Shown here piece by piece: positions 33,587-43,649 of a DNA stretch of 64,000 bases. Position 1 is the first letter of the stretch. Each line of letters begins with the position of its first letter. The DNA is from Aedes albopictus (lineage: Eukaryota > Arthropoda > Insecta > Diptera > Culicidae): the NCBI RefSeq assembly GCF_035046485.1, contig NC_085137.1, positions 314,289,164 to 314,353,163 of the forward strand. Direction: 5' to 3'. Under the pieces are notes generated by a model. The model made no database searches, was not told the origin of the DNA, and saw only the letters and a program-made list of their open reading frames with translations. The translations under genes were made by a program, and so were the position numbers.

Positions 33587-33775
33587 CAGGATGGAGATCT
33601 TTCAATTTGGTCCTCTGCACTACGGTGCTTAGGACTAAAAGTAAATAAGCAGACCACCAACATCTTAGCATTAGCCAAGAGTTCGACGCATTACCCGTTT
33701 CAATACCGAAGCTCCATCATTGCAGAAGTTAGAAACAGCCCACTGTATCTTGGAATCGAACAAAGCCCCTCCATA
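33587..33775 (+). pseudogene. Fragments of the 38.2-kb LINE family
   Basis: The segment 33587-33645 resembles the 3' end of the LINE at 38191-39740 (GGATGGAGATCTTTCAATTT, then CTCTGCAC, then an AAGTAAATAAG tail). The segment 33695-33775 resembles that LINE's reverse transcriptase start (ACCGAAGCTCCATCATTGCA, then GAAACAGCC, then AATCGAACAAAGCCCC). Both are short and decayed, and the first abuts the minisatellite directly. Confidence 0.65.
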
Positions 33776-34516
33776 TCAAATTCGTTTAGGTAAACTGAAT
33801 TGTTTACTTATTCATCAAATTTGAGATATTCGTTAAAAATGTACCATATCTAATGCGTTTTCACATCCATCCTTCTTATTTGTTGTTAGCATCAATAAGG
33901 AAGACATTTGGCGGAGTGTTTGAGCAGCGTACACCTTTTCAACAGTAATTGCCACGACAAACTGTTGTTAAGTAAGTTTCCTCCTCTAAGCCTACATTGC
34001 CAGAAATTTCCTGCCGTCAAATAAGCCTCCCGTAATGTGTTATATCGGAGTCAATCAAAAGCAGCATTAATTCAAATCATCATTTATGTTTCATACCATA
34101 TAAACGCAATATTCGGAAAGGAACGGTGTATTCATTTACCTCATGTCATGAAAGCCGTGCAAGAATTTAACCCCAATCAAGTAGTGTCCGTATTTCAACG
34201 GGTGCTCATCAAAACTGACACAGACGGGCGCTGGCTGCTGCTCATTCGAAGATAAGAAGACTGCCCCAGCAGCCAACATCAGCCGAGCCCCGGCATCGTC
34301 ATCTTCCGCTATTTCAATAATATGTAGGCTGACGTTGGAATGTCAATGTTTGAAATGTTAAAAGCATTCGAAAATCTCAACTCGAAAATGGTACGGCCGC
34401 TGCTGGCGCTCATCGATGGGCCAAGAAACTAAGCAGAAGGGTATCCTTACGTACCGTAGCATGGGGTGAAATTCATCAGCACTTCAAGAAGGATGTAAGA
34501 ATGTTTACTCCTAATC
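33776..34516. other. Unassigned spacer
   Basis: No supportable gene. A 72-codon frame at 34037-34255 has no recognisable domain. Confidence 0.35.
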
Positions 34517-34935
34517 CAGCGTTTCTCAAACTACGGGTCGCGACCCACAGGTGGGTCGCGGGCTGATTGTTGGTGGGTCGCAAAGTCTTTATTAACTTAT
34601 GTCGAATGTTATTGCTAGACATTTTCTAATTTTCAAATACTCTCTTGGAGAATCCATTTCTAGAAGAGTTATTTCTAGAATTACGGTTTTTCCTTAATTC
34701 TATTCAAAATTTTGTATTAAAATTCTAGAAAATATTGAATATTAATACTGCCATCTGCGTTCTGAAATCCATTCTAAAACAATGAGTTGTGAGTTTTAAG
34801 ATTAGTGTAAAATTTTAGATTTTTCTTGTGTTCTGGAAAAAATTAAATGAGTTCAAGTTGTTAATGCAGTCAGCATTTTGAAATTCTTTGAAAATCAAAA
34901 GTGGGTCGCAAGGTGAAAAAGTTTGAGAACCAACC
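34517..34935. mobile_element. hAT-like non-autonomous element
   Basis: The left end CAGCGTTTCTCAAACT is mirrored by GTTTGAGAACC at the right. The subterminal GGGTCGCGACCC and GTGGGTCGC words are the usual accompaniment of this end type in animal hAT elements. The interior is AT-rich and non-coding. An 8-bp TSD was not convincingly found, so the ends may be eroded. Confidence 0.6.
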
Positions 34936-35638
34936 ATTAGATTACTTTTTAAATTCACCGAGAAATCGCTAAAGCTTTTTATGGGTAAATAATGAGAAAA
35001 TTCATAAGATCTTCTCGTTCTTTCATGATTCCATTCTAGTTTTTGAGAAAACTTGTATTTTAGAACATGAGCGTTCTTTTGTTCAAGATTAATTAGACAG
35101 ATTATAATGGCTATCAATGCACCCTCGTTTACCGGTACTTACTTCAATCATTTTCACCATGAATCAAATTTCACAGAATCTTCAAGAAATGGCCTCCATC
35201 TCCGAGGCAAGTCAATCATATCATCTCGCCAGGAAACCCCCAAAACGGACGATGGACGCGCCTTACGCATTGCAGTTCGACGATGATGGGTTGGGTACGG
35301 TGAGGAATTAGAAATTCTTGAAATTTTCCTCACCGGTGAACGGTGAAAGGTTTTTGGGTCCCACGCGTGGCAATATTGGAAAGGAAAAAGTTTCTCACCC
35401 AACCAGCTTCCGACCGTGGGCTTTGCGAAGTACCTACTGGAGGGGGACGATCTGTATGCGATGCTATTGCGAATGATACTCAAAGGAAAGGAAAGTAAAC
35501 TTTTCATCAGATAAGCGGCGTGCTGTCATTTGTCGTCGGCTCAATGAGAGTTTTATTACTCTTGGGTTGGTAGACGCCACAGGAAGGTGGAAGGTGTTCG
35601 GTGATGACTTATTTGTGACATTCTGTGTTCTTATGGTA
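34936..35638. other. Unassigned spacer
   Basis: A GC-richer stretch at 35,110-35,510 opens frames on both strands (64 and 117 codons) with no recognised domain. No gene is claimed. Confidence 0.3.
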
Positions 35639-36227
35639 CACCGAAACCTCCATTTAGGTAATAAGACGGGACTGCCTAAATAGAATTTTTACCTAAATGG
35701 ATTCATTACCTAAATGGATTCAGTTTATTACCTAAATGGAGTACAAGGTTGCAAAGAAGTTTAACCAGGGAGAGTGAATCGAAGATTTAAAGAGGGTCAT
35801 GCGGAGTTTCAGAGAACTTTCAAGGGAGTTTCAGGAGTGGAGGGGCTTCAGGGGCGTTTTCGGGGGTTTTGGAGGGTCTCAGGTGAGAATTGTCTTGCAA
35901 ATGACTAGCTGGGTACGGAAGACAAAAAAACCTACAAAATTCCGCCAGACTGAAAAATTATTAAATGTCGGGTCAAAGTCGGGTAAATTTTTATCGTATG
36001 TTGGGCCACTGTTGGACCAACATCGAACAACTGTTAGGTCTATGTTGGGTTTGGAGGCCAAAATAAAAACAGGTGAATGATAGATTGATGTCGGATATGA
36101 CGTCATCAATCTTAAGTACTGCAACTGTACTGCACCCAACCAAATTCTATTTAGGTAACGTTACCTAAATGGAGGGACCTAAATAGATTTTACCTAAATG
36201 GATCCTACCTAAATGGAGGTTTGAGTG
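35639..36227. mobile_element. Foldback element C with ACCTAAATGG tandem repeats
   Basis: The left end CACCGAAACCTCCATTTAGG and the right end CCTAAATGGAGGTTTGAGTG are inverted copies, with TA at 35637-35638 and 36228-36229. Both arms contain several ACCTAAATGGATTC units at 14-17-bp spacing. The interior is non-coding and about 350 bp long. It has the same architecture as foldback elements A and B. Confidence 0.7.
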
Positions 36228-36245
36228 TATGTATGTTGGCTGGGA

Positions 36246-36325
36246 AATATAACTGTGATAGTGTTCAAACACTAAGCTGAAGAGCAAGCTTCGTTCAAGT
36301 AGGAAGAATGAAAAGACATAATCCA
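36246..36325 (+). mobile_element. SINE tail remnant
   Basis: The words AACTGTGATAGTG, ACACTAAGCTGAAGAGCAAG and AGTAGGAAGAATGAAAAG match the 3' part of the Feilai-like SINEs at 21.5 and 41.4 kb with substitutions. The tRNA-like head is missing. Confidence 0.5.
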
Positions 36326-37030
36326 CACACTTTTTAAGCGTGTTTTCTGTAAAGTATAGCACCGCATCATTGAAATGCTTGAAGTCTACAATTTCGATTT
36401 TCAAACAAATTTTCTTGAGGACGGTCAATGTCACGCAACGGAACGCATAACAGGCTATAATAAGGACATTTCCATTCAAACTTGCTCGTTTTACACACAT
36501 GTATGACACCGGAAAAATCAAGCCCTAAAAATGTAGCTCTCCTCCCATCCGGAGTTGCCCCAAAAACCAAATGAAATAGAAAAACCTCTGCTCCCACATC
36601 CCCCCTCCCCAGAAATTCGTTACTTTACGCAACAGTTCCGTTCATCTTTTCCATGTCGTTGTCATCGGCGTCATCGTCGTCGTCGTCATCGGCAACAAAC
36701 AAACTGGCCACGTCTTTCGGAAAACTGGATCAACTCCGGGTTCGGGTGCGGAGTGTTATTTTCTCATTTCCATTTTGATAATGTATCAATTCCAACGGGC
36801 CTCTGATTTCCTCCTCATGGGCCTTTCTGTGGTTGGTGACTTGGACGAGCAGTAGCCATTGTAGAGGTCGATGGGTATGGCTGAAGAAAAAAGTGGTGCA
36901 TTTGGAATGTCATTCCATGTTTTAGTAGTACATTGTTCACTGGACTCTGTGCTGGTATGGTACAAAAAAATATTAATGAATTCGGTGAAGTTAATTTCAT
37001 AGTTAGACTCCCTGAACCTTACTTATTTAG
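36326..37030. other. Unassigned spacer
   Basis: No supportable gene. The stretch 36,540-36,810 is GC-richer and includes a TCATCGTCGTCG microsatellite. Confidence 0.35.
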
Positions 37031-37307
37031 CTTTACTTATCGATCAGACTAAGGCCTGGGTGGCATTGTACAGTTGTACATAATAGCCGTCTCCATTCCA
37101 CTCGGTCCATGGCTGTGTGTCTCCAGTTCCGCACTCTGCGAAGGCGCAGATCGTCCTCCACTTGGTCGACCCAACTATCTCGCTGCGCATCACGTCTTCT
37201 TGCACCGGTCGGATAACTCTCGAGAACCATTTTAGTCGGGTTAATCCGACATCCTGATCACGTGACCCGCCCATCGTAGCCTCCCGATTTCCGCGGTATG
37301 GACTATA

Positions 37308-37547
37308 CACTGCATATATTCGCATAGTCGATGTAACCGCCACTGGCAATGCCACCGTTCAAAAGCTAATATTTAACGCGTGTGCATATTTGTGACCAAT
37401 GTTATTCAATTGATCACAAGATCTAACACTTAGTTAGATGTCAACGTGATAAAAATCTTGAAATTTATATTTATTCATTGTTAAAGTTCCAAAAGCATGT
37501 TGAAATGTACAGTGGCGCTTACATCGACTATGCGAATATGGGCAGTG
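37308..37547. mobile_element. MITE with TIRs of about 35 bp in LINE 1
   Basis: CACTGCATATATTCGCATAG at 37308 is mirrored by CTATGCGAATATGGGCAGTG ending at 37547. The next inward words TCGATGTAACCGCCACTG and CAGTGGCGCTTACATCGA also pair. It separates the MNYELH part of the LINE from its C-terminal region. Non-coding; TSD unclear. Confidence 0.6.
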
Positions 37548-37719
37548 CAGCTCGTAGTTCATTCGCCTGCTCCAAGCCCCGTGTTCCATCTGCACTCCTC
37601 CGTAGATGGTACGCAACACCTTCCGTTCGAATAATTCAAAGGCGCGTCGATCCTCTGCACGTAGGGTCCATGCTTCGTGCCCATAGAGGACTATTGGTTT
37701 AATAAGCGTTTTGTAGATA

Positions 37720-37897
37720 CGTTTGGTATGATTTTGCTTCAGAATGTTGGCTTTGCAGTCTTTTGGGGGAATCGAAAACACTAGTTTTTTTTTTATTTTT
37801 CTCGACGTTTCGGTCTGTATGGGACCTTTTTCAAGGGAAAAACCATAAACTAGTGTTTTCGATTCTCCAAAAGATTGCAAAGCCAACATTCCGAAGC
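37720..37897. mobile_element. Penelope-like hairpin element in LINE 1
   Basis: A 178-bp insert is flanked by a 10-bp direct repeat TTTGTAGATA (37710-37719 and 37898-37907). Its arms, AATGTTGGCTTTGCAGTCTT and the complementary AAGATTGCAAAGCCAACATT, continue through AATCGAAAACACTAGTTT. The loop carries CGACGTTTCGGTC-TGTATGG-GACCTTTTTCAAGGG, where GGTC and GACC can pair as a stem. The same motif occurs in 16869-17262. Confidence 0.6.
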
Positions 37898-38190
37898 TTT
37901 GTAGATAGTTAACTTCGTGTGACGGCGAACTTTGTTCGATCGTAGAGTTCTGCAGAGTCCGAAGTAAGATCTCTGAATTTCGCTGCGGTGGTGTCGTTGT
38001 CGGCGGTCACCAGTGAGCCCAAGTACCCGAATTCTTCATCAGCCTCGATTTCATCACCGTCGAAAGAAATTCGGGATGGCGGGCGCGGTGATTCCTCCCT
38101 GGAGCCCTTCATGTACTTTGTCTTTGACGCATTTATGACTAACCCGAGTCGTCTGGCTTCACTCTTTAGTCGGATGTACGGTTCCGCCAT

Positions 38191-39730
38191 TACACGTGTC
38201 AACACCGAAACTCCATCAGTGCAGGAGATAGAAACAGCCATCCGTAGCACGAAATCGAACAGAGCCCCAGGGGTCGATCGCATATCAGCTGAGATGCTCA
38301 AAGCTGACCCCGTAGTATCCGCATAACTACTGCATCAATTATTCTGCAACATATGGGAAACCGCGACACTTCCGGCCGACTAGATGTAAGGCGTCTTAGT
38401 AAAGGTACCCAAAAAGGGTGACCTGACTGTATGCGATAATTGACGGGGCATCATGTTACTGTGTATCGTTCTCAAAGTCTCTTGCAAAGTGATCCTGACT
38501 CGGATACAGGAGAAGATTGACGCGACTCTCCGACGGCTGCATGCAGGAATCCGTGCTGGACGATCCTGTGTGAACCATATTGTCACGGTCCGTATCATTC
38601 TGGAGAAAATAAATGAATTCCAAGAGTCTCTCTACCTGGTGTTCATTGATTACGAAAAAGACTTCGACCGTCAATCACGAAAACATGTGGGAAGCCCTCA
38701 GGCACAATTGTGTCCCTGAGAAAATCATCGGCCTCATTGAAGCACAGTACAGGGCATTTTCGTGCAGAGTACTGCACAATGGTGTTTTGTCCGATCCCAT
38801 CCGGGTTGTTGCTGGAGTGAGGCAAGGATGTATACTATCACCGCTACTGTTCCTCATCATAATCGACGAGATCCTGGTTGGTACGATTGACCGTGAACCA
38901 AATCGTGGATTGCTGTGGCAACCCACTACCATGGAGCACCTATATGACTTCAAACTGGCTGATGACGTTGCTCTCCTAGCTCAACGCGCTCTAATATGCA
39001 GAGCAAGCTCGATGATCTTGCCAATCGCTCCTCAGCGGCAAGTCTTACCAACGTCAACAAAACCAAATCGTTGAATGAAAACACGGTCAACCCTTCCAGC
39101 TTTACGGTAGCTGGGCACTCAGTGGAGAATGTTGAAATCTTCCAATACCTTGGTAGCCAAATGGAGGCCGATGGCGGCCCCAAGATCGACATAGGTGCAC
39201 GGATCAAGAAAATGAGGGCTGCTTTTGCGAATTTAAGAAATATATGGAAAAACAATCAGATCAGTCGACGCACCAAAATCCAAATTTTTAACTCGAATGT
39301 GAAATCGGTGCTGCTATACGCCAGTGAAACCTGGTGTGTATCAGCGGAGAACACGCAACGGCTGCAGGTCTTTATCAATAGAAGCCTGCGGTATATAGTG
39401 CCTCACAATCGGATCTCCAACGTGGAGCTCCATCGTCGATGTCATCAAAAGCCGATAGCGACAGAAATTCGGGAGCGAAAGTGGAGATGGGTCGGCCACA
39501 CTCTACGCAGGGGTGGAAACGAAATCTGCAAACAAGTGTTAGATTCGAACCCAGTAGGACATCTCAACAGAGGCAGACCCAGAGGCTCATGGCGGCACAG
39601 CCTCAATAACGAAATCAAGCAATTCGACAGAAATTTGACCTGGCCACAGGTCAAGGCGATGGCTGGCAATCGCCAAGGATGGAAATCTTTCAATTCGGCC
39701 CTCTGCACCACCGTGGGTGCCCCGGACTGA
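38191..39730 (+). pseudogene. LINE 2 reverse transcriptase and C-terminal region, frameshifted
   Basis: In order: SNRAPGVDRISAEMLK, then GIRAGRSCVNHI, LVFIDYEKDFDR, GVRQGCILSPLLFLIIIDEI, LADDVALLAQR (the catalytic box, here LADD), FQYLGSQMEADGG, RKWRWVGHTLRRGGNEI and RGRPRGSWRHSLNNEI, ending at a stop near 39728. Three frames are used, with stops near 38325-38440 and shifts near 38,665 and 38,985. The copy is inactive. It would have encoded the polymerase of a non-LTR retrotransposon. Clade not settled; RTE- and CR1-like features are both arguable. Confidence 0.8.
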
Positions 39731-39740
39731 AAGTAAGTAA
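38191..39740 (+). mobile_element. 5'-truncated LINE 2 inserted in LINE 1
   Basis: A perfect 15-bp target duplication GTACGGTTCCGCCAT flanks it (38176-38190 and 39741-39755). The copy starts inside the reverse transcriptase region and ends in a GAAAGTAAGTAA tail. The duplicated sequence belongs to LINE 1, so LINE 2 is the younger insertion. Truncation at the 5' end and a short simple 3' tail are typical of target-primed reverse transcription. Confidence 0.9.
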
Positions 39741-39755
39741 GTACGGTTCCGCCAT

Positions 39756-40039
39756 CGTCTCAAATTTACGAGCAATAATATCAATATATCATCGGCGAAA
39801 CCAAGCAGCTGAACGGACTTCGTGAAAATTGTCCCACTCGTGTTTATCCCCGCTCTTCTTAATACACCCTCTAAATCAATGTTGAACAGCAAGCACGAAA
39901 GACCATCACCTTGCCGTAACTCTCTGCGAGATTCGAAGGGACTCGAGAGTGTCCCTGATACTCGAACTATGCACATCACTCGATCCATCGTCGCCTTGAT
40001 CAACCGTATCAGTTTATCCGGGAATCCGTATTCGTGCAT
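39756..40039 (-). pseudogene. LINE 1 reverse transcriptase fragment with FADD box
   Basis: The frame covers a palm region: EYGFPDKLIRLIKATM, a FESRRELRQGDGLSCLLFN block (the usual G-V-R-Q-G-D-x-L-S-x-x-L-F-N motif) and GFADDI, the catalytic aspartate pair. The family uses this enzyme for target-primed reverse transcription. The frame is cut at 39755 by the inserted plus-strand LINE and continues, frameshifted, at 38175. No endonuclease part is visible upstream. Confidence 0.75.
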
Positions 40040-40074
40040 AAAGCTGTTCTAGGAAAAGGCGTTAATACCTTTTA

Positions 40075-41040
40075 AAAGGGAGACTTCGAGGATTGGACTA
40101 ACGATTAACACCACAAAGACCAAGTACATGATTGCTGGTGGTCAACGTCGGTTCGGTCGTTCGGTTCGGTTACGAAGTGGTGCTGGGTGGTGAAAAGTTT
40201 GACGTTGTGGACGAATTTGTTTATCTTGGTACTCTAGTAACGTGCGATAATGATGTTACCCGCGAGGTGAAAAGACGGATTGCAGCTGAACATCGGGCCT
40301 TTTTTGGTCTTCGAAATCAGCTGAAGTCCCGTAGGCTGCAATTAAAGACAAAACTCGCGTCGCTTTATATGCACGCTCAGAAAACCGTTCTGATAAACGT
40401 GAACAAACAAACGCAAATATGGGAACAAGCAAATATACACCGTGAACTGGAACTAGTTCCAGCTGTCAATATGGACGTTCTAAAAAACGTGAAATCTAGT
40501 TCACGGTGTACATTTCTTATTGTTGTTATCGTTGCTATGCATAGTTCCCGTTTGTTCTCGTTGCCGTGATTGGGAGTGCACGTATATCGGAACGGATTTT
40601 TTTGCGTGTGGCAATGGATCGTGGACGTTGAGAGAAGCAGATCGGAGAGCCTTTGGAGTTTTCGAACGTAAAGTGCTGCGAACAATACTCGGCGGAAAAC
40701 TGGAGGACGGCATATGGCAGCGTCGCGTGAACCACGAATTGTACCAAGTATATAAAGAGATAAATCTAGTGAAGCGAATAAAACACAACAGGATGCGGTG
40801 GTCTGGGCACGTAGCTCGTATACCGGAGGAACGACAAGCTAAAACCATATTCAGCAGAGAACCAGGAAGGGGCCGTCGGCTTCGTGGTAGGCGCGCACAC
40901 GTTGGCTTTTTGCAGTTGAGGGGGGCCTAAGGGATATAAATGTTCAGGGTGACTGGAAGCGATTGACCCAGGACTAAGACCAGTGGAGGCGAATGCTTCA
41001 TTCGGCGTAGACTCACCGCTACGAGTTGTAGCCCATCAAG
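40075..41040 (+). pseudogene. LINE 3 fragment, same broad family as LINE 1
   Basis: The plus-strand remnant shows INTTKTKYMIAGG, FVYLGTLVTCDNDVTREVKR and LKSRRLQLKTKLASLYM. A 237-bp MITE follows, then GSWTLREADRRAFGVFERKV, RMRWSGHVARIPEERQAKTI and EPGRGRRLRGRRA. These match the order of LINE 1's post-polymerase region. A frameshift near 40,150 and the MITE make it a pseudogene. It meets LINE 1 head-to-head near 40,070. Confidence 0.75.
40372..40608. mobile_element. 237-bp MITE, copy 2
   Basis: Same length, TIRs and internal inverted pair as 5223-5459. It begins CACGCTCAGAAAACCGTTCT and ends GGAACGGATTTTTTTGCGTG. It interrupts LINE 3 between LASLYM and GSWTLRE. TG on each side may be a 2-bp duplication. 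Confidence 0.75.
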
Positions 41041-41396
41041 TATTAAGTAAGATCCAAATGCGATTCCCATTTATATTTTTGAAAACTTTTTGTATTTGGC
41101 AGAACATTTTCATGATTTTCTCCGTCCAGCATAAATTTGAAGCACACATATTCATTCACATCTTAGGACAGCTTATAGAAAAAAAAACATGGGTGGAAAG
41201 GACTGAGCTAGGAAGGCTTCCGCCTTTCATAGTTCAAACTATTTCGAGACCTACATGCTACAATGCGTTCTCTCTGATTCCTGTAACGAATTATAAATAA
41301 TATCGATTTCCACTTCGTCTATGAAAAATTGAGATTTTTATCACAATCCTACCGGTTTAATCTGAAACAAAAAATAAATACACATTCAACCACAAT
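41041..41396. other. Unassigned spacer
   Basis: No gene or repeat recognised. Confidence 0.35.
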
Positions 41397-41412
41397 ATGA
41401 ACCATATCCATA

Positions 41413-41694
41413 GGGGCCCATATAGCCGAGGTGGTAAACGCACGGGTATTCAGCATGGCCATCATGCTGAGGATGACGGGTTCGATTCCCGGTCGGTCCA
41501 GGATCTTTTCGTAAAGGAAATTTCCTTGACTTCCTTGGGTATAGAGTATCTTCGTGCCTGCCACACGATATACACATGCAAAATGGTCATTGGCAGAGGA
41601 AGCTCTCAGTTAATAACTGTGGAAGTGCTCATAGAACACTAAGCTGAGAAGCAGGCTTTGTCCCAGTGAGGACGTTACGCCAAGAAGAGAGAGG
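41413..41694 (+). mobile_element. tRNA-derived SINE, Feilai-like, copy 2
   Basis: Nearly the same sequence as 21549-21835, with the A box (TAGCCGAGGTGGTAAACG) and B box (GGGTTCGATTCCC). It is bounded by an 11-bp direct repeat ATGAACCATAT at 41397-41407 and 41695-41705. The 3' end is a GA-rich simple repeat (GAAGAGAGAGG). Confidence 0.85.
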
Positions 41695-41705
41695 ATGAAC
41701 CATAT

Positions 41706-42712
41706 TCAAATGTTTTTGTTCAGCCAGAATTAATTAAGTGCTTAGTACCGAGACAAGAAATGGAATTAGGTATATCCTTGATTTCAAATAATAAACATGT
41801 GTTCTTCATCTCTGATCGTTAATGAAGGCTTGCAAGTGACAATTGTGCGGAAAAGTTTTAAATAATCTTAGCTGTTGTTTATTTGTAAGTGATTTAGCAT
41901 TAAGCTTGATTATCTCAAAAGAAACTTTTTTGCGCTTTATTTCGGTTTAGCAGAACCCCGACCAAATATTTTATTTGGTTTTTTTTTTCAATTAGTTATT
42001 CTTGAGATATCTCAAGGATAATGAAAATGACAAGATAAGTTATCCTTGAGATTTCTCAATATTTCTTGAAGCATCTTATCAGAAATTCTTTATGGAATCT
42101 GAGGACCACCTTCTTGGTGATCCCAAAAGAAATCTTTTTATTATCCAAAAATCCCAGAAGAAATTCCTGAAAATATCGCACTAAAAACTCTAGGTGTAGA
42201 AGGAATAGTACACACACGCTCACCTCGGTCCACTCAGAGATGTGTAAGGATCACTCATTTGTGCATTTTTCCCAGACCACACTAAATTTGTGCAAAGCGA
42301 CCTTACACATTTTTGTGTTGATGCCTGAGAATCAAAACAGTCTGTGTAACTGTCACACATCGAAGCGTTTGCAGACTGATTTGAAGGATGTGTGGAGATT
42401 ACACATTCAGAAAACGCTTCCTTGGCTTCAAGAATATATGAAAGCGAAATTGAAAATTGATTTTAGAGCTCGCTGTGGAGCTCGAGAATGCCGAAAATTA
42501 TCGCTTCCTTGCGGCCTTCCTACCGGCTCAGGACCGACGCCAAAGTTCGCTCCTGTTCCTGTGTGTACTAGGCAGTAGACCCGGTATTCAAGACTAGAAG
42601 GAAGTGATAATCCAGCAGCACAGATCACATAATGACATAGGTACTTTCGGGCTTATTTATTGGTAACACTAGTTTACAACATTTTTGAACTCGATAAGCT
42701 GATGATCATTTT
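41706..42712. other. Unassigned spacer with a short decayed repeat
   Basis: A patch at 42,060-42,190 shows loose 12-bp repeat words such as AGAAATTCCTG. A 112-codon frame at 42240-42578 overlaps TGTGTAA-rich sequence and has no domain. No gene claimed. Confidence 0.35.
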
Positions 42713-43400
42713 TGGTGTAGAATCATGCCCTGAGTTCGAAAACGCGAAGGAAAAAAATTACAGTAGAGCGGAAAATTTTTCGACTTTCCATACAAGGGTA
42801 ATGATTTGAAATCGATTTTTGTTCTATTTTTAAGCAAAGTCGCTCACTTCACACATTTCATTCTCAGTATCCAATGCTCCGATTGAGCTGATTTTTTTAC
42901 TGCAACTCGCCTACATATGGTATGTCAAATAAACGTCGAGAAAGAATTTTTAAATTGTTATTTTTTTATTGAAAAAAATACATTTCTTCACATATTTTTG
43001 GAAATTTTGCTAAAATTTAAGGAGATTGCCCCTAAAACTCGCCAATATCTTGAATGTCATCAATCTGACGCAAAACCTGCCTTCAGATGATCGAAAGGTA
43101 TTATATTCAGCTTTTAATTTATGGAAAAAGATTTAAAGTTGGTTGAACAAGACGTAAGATATTTGAATTTTAGTAAATTCTATATTCTGAAAAATTGTAA
43201 AACTCGATATTGAGACAAAGCTCAAAAACTGTTCTACTTAAAATTTTTTAAAGCACGGTTTCGAAATCAGCGCTAAATTGTGCTTCAGAAATTTTGGTCG
43301 TTGACAGAAGTTCACGACTTTCATTTTTTTTTGTAAACTTGTGTAATCAATCTACCAATAATGATTTACACAATTTAGCACAAAATAGTTGTGCCTTTAC
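42713..43400. repeat. Dispersed repeat shared with the gypsy leader
   Basis: Shared words in order with 58905-59405 are ATGCCCTGAGTTCGAAA, ACAGTAGAGCGGAAAAT, AATTTAAGGAGATTG, ATTCAGCTTTTAATT, TTTTAGTAAATTCTA and AAATCAGCGCTAAATTGTG. Non-coding; element type unknown. Confidence 0.6.
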
Positions 43401-43649
43401 TGCTGTGCAGCAAAAACAGCTCACCAGCGCTCGACAACAGTAGTCACCACTGGCAGTTAACTCAGCTTTGTAAACATAAATTTCTTCTTCAAGCGTTTGT
43501 CAACCGCAGACGGCTTGCATAAAAATGAGTAAGGTTCCATCAACTTACAACTTGCCTTATACATTTTTTCATACTTTCTACCGGCTTTGCAAGCGATGAC
43601 GAAAAGTGTGTGATGATTACACATCCACTGTGCAGAATTATTTAAGCGT

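Larger units (their letters stand above)
37031..40068 (-). mobile_element. Interrupted LINE 1 (minus strand)
   Basis: Pieces of one reverse transcriptase and its C-terminal region lie in order. They are 40039-39756 (ELRQGDGLSCLLFNIDLEGV, then GFADDI), 38175-37910 (ARRLGLVINASKTKYM, then FGYLGSLVTADND), 37709-37548 (LIKPIVLYGHEAWTL, then VLRTIYGG) and 37307-37031 (RDSWVDQVEDDL, then MDRVEWRRLLCT). The breaks are a second LINE, a hairpin element and a MITE, each listed separately. Stops and frameshifts show it is dead. The clade is uncertain; the style is of RTE-like LINEs. Confidence 0.75.

Noticed and set aside
32267..33632. Overlapping plus and minus frames of 299-402 codons
   Set aside because: The CCC-type unit of the minisatellite lacks stops on both strands, so long frames overlap on both strands by necessity.
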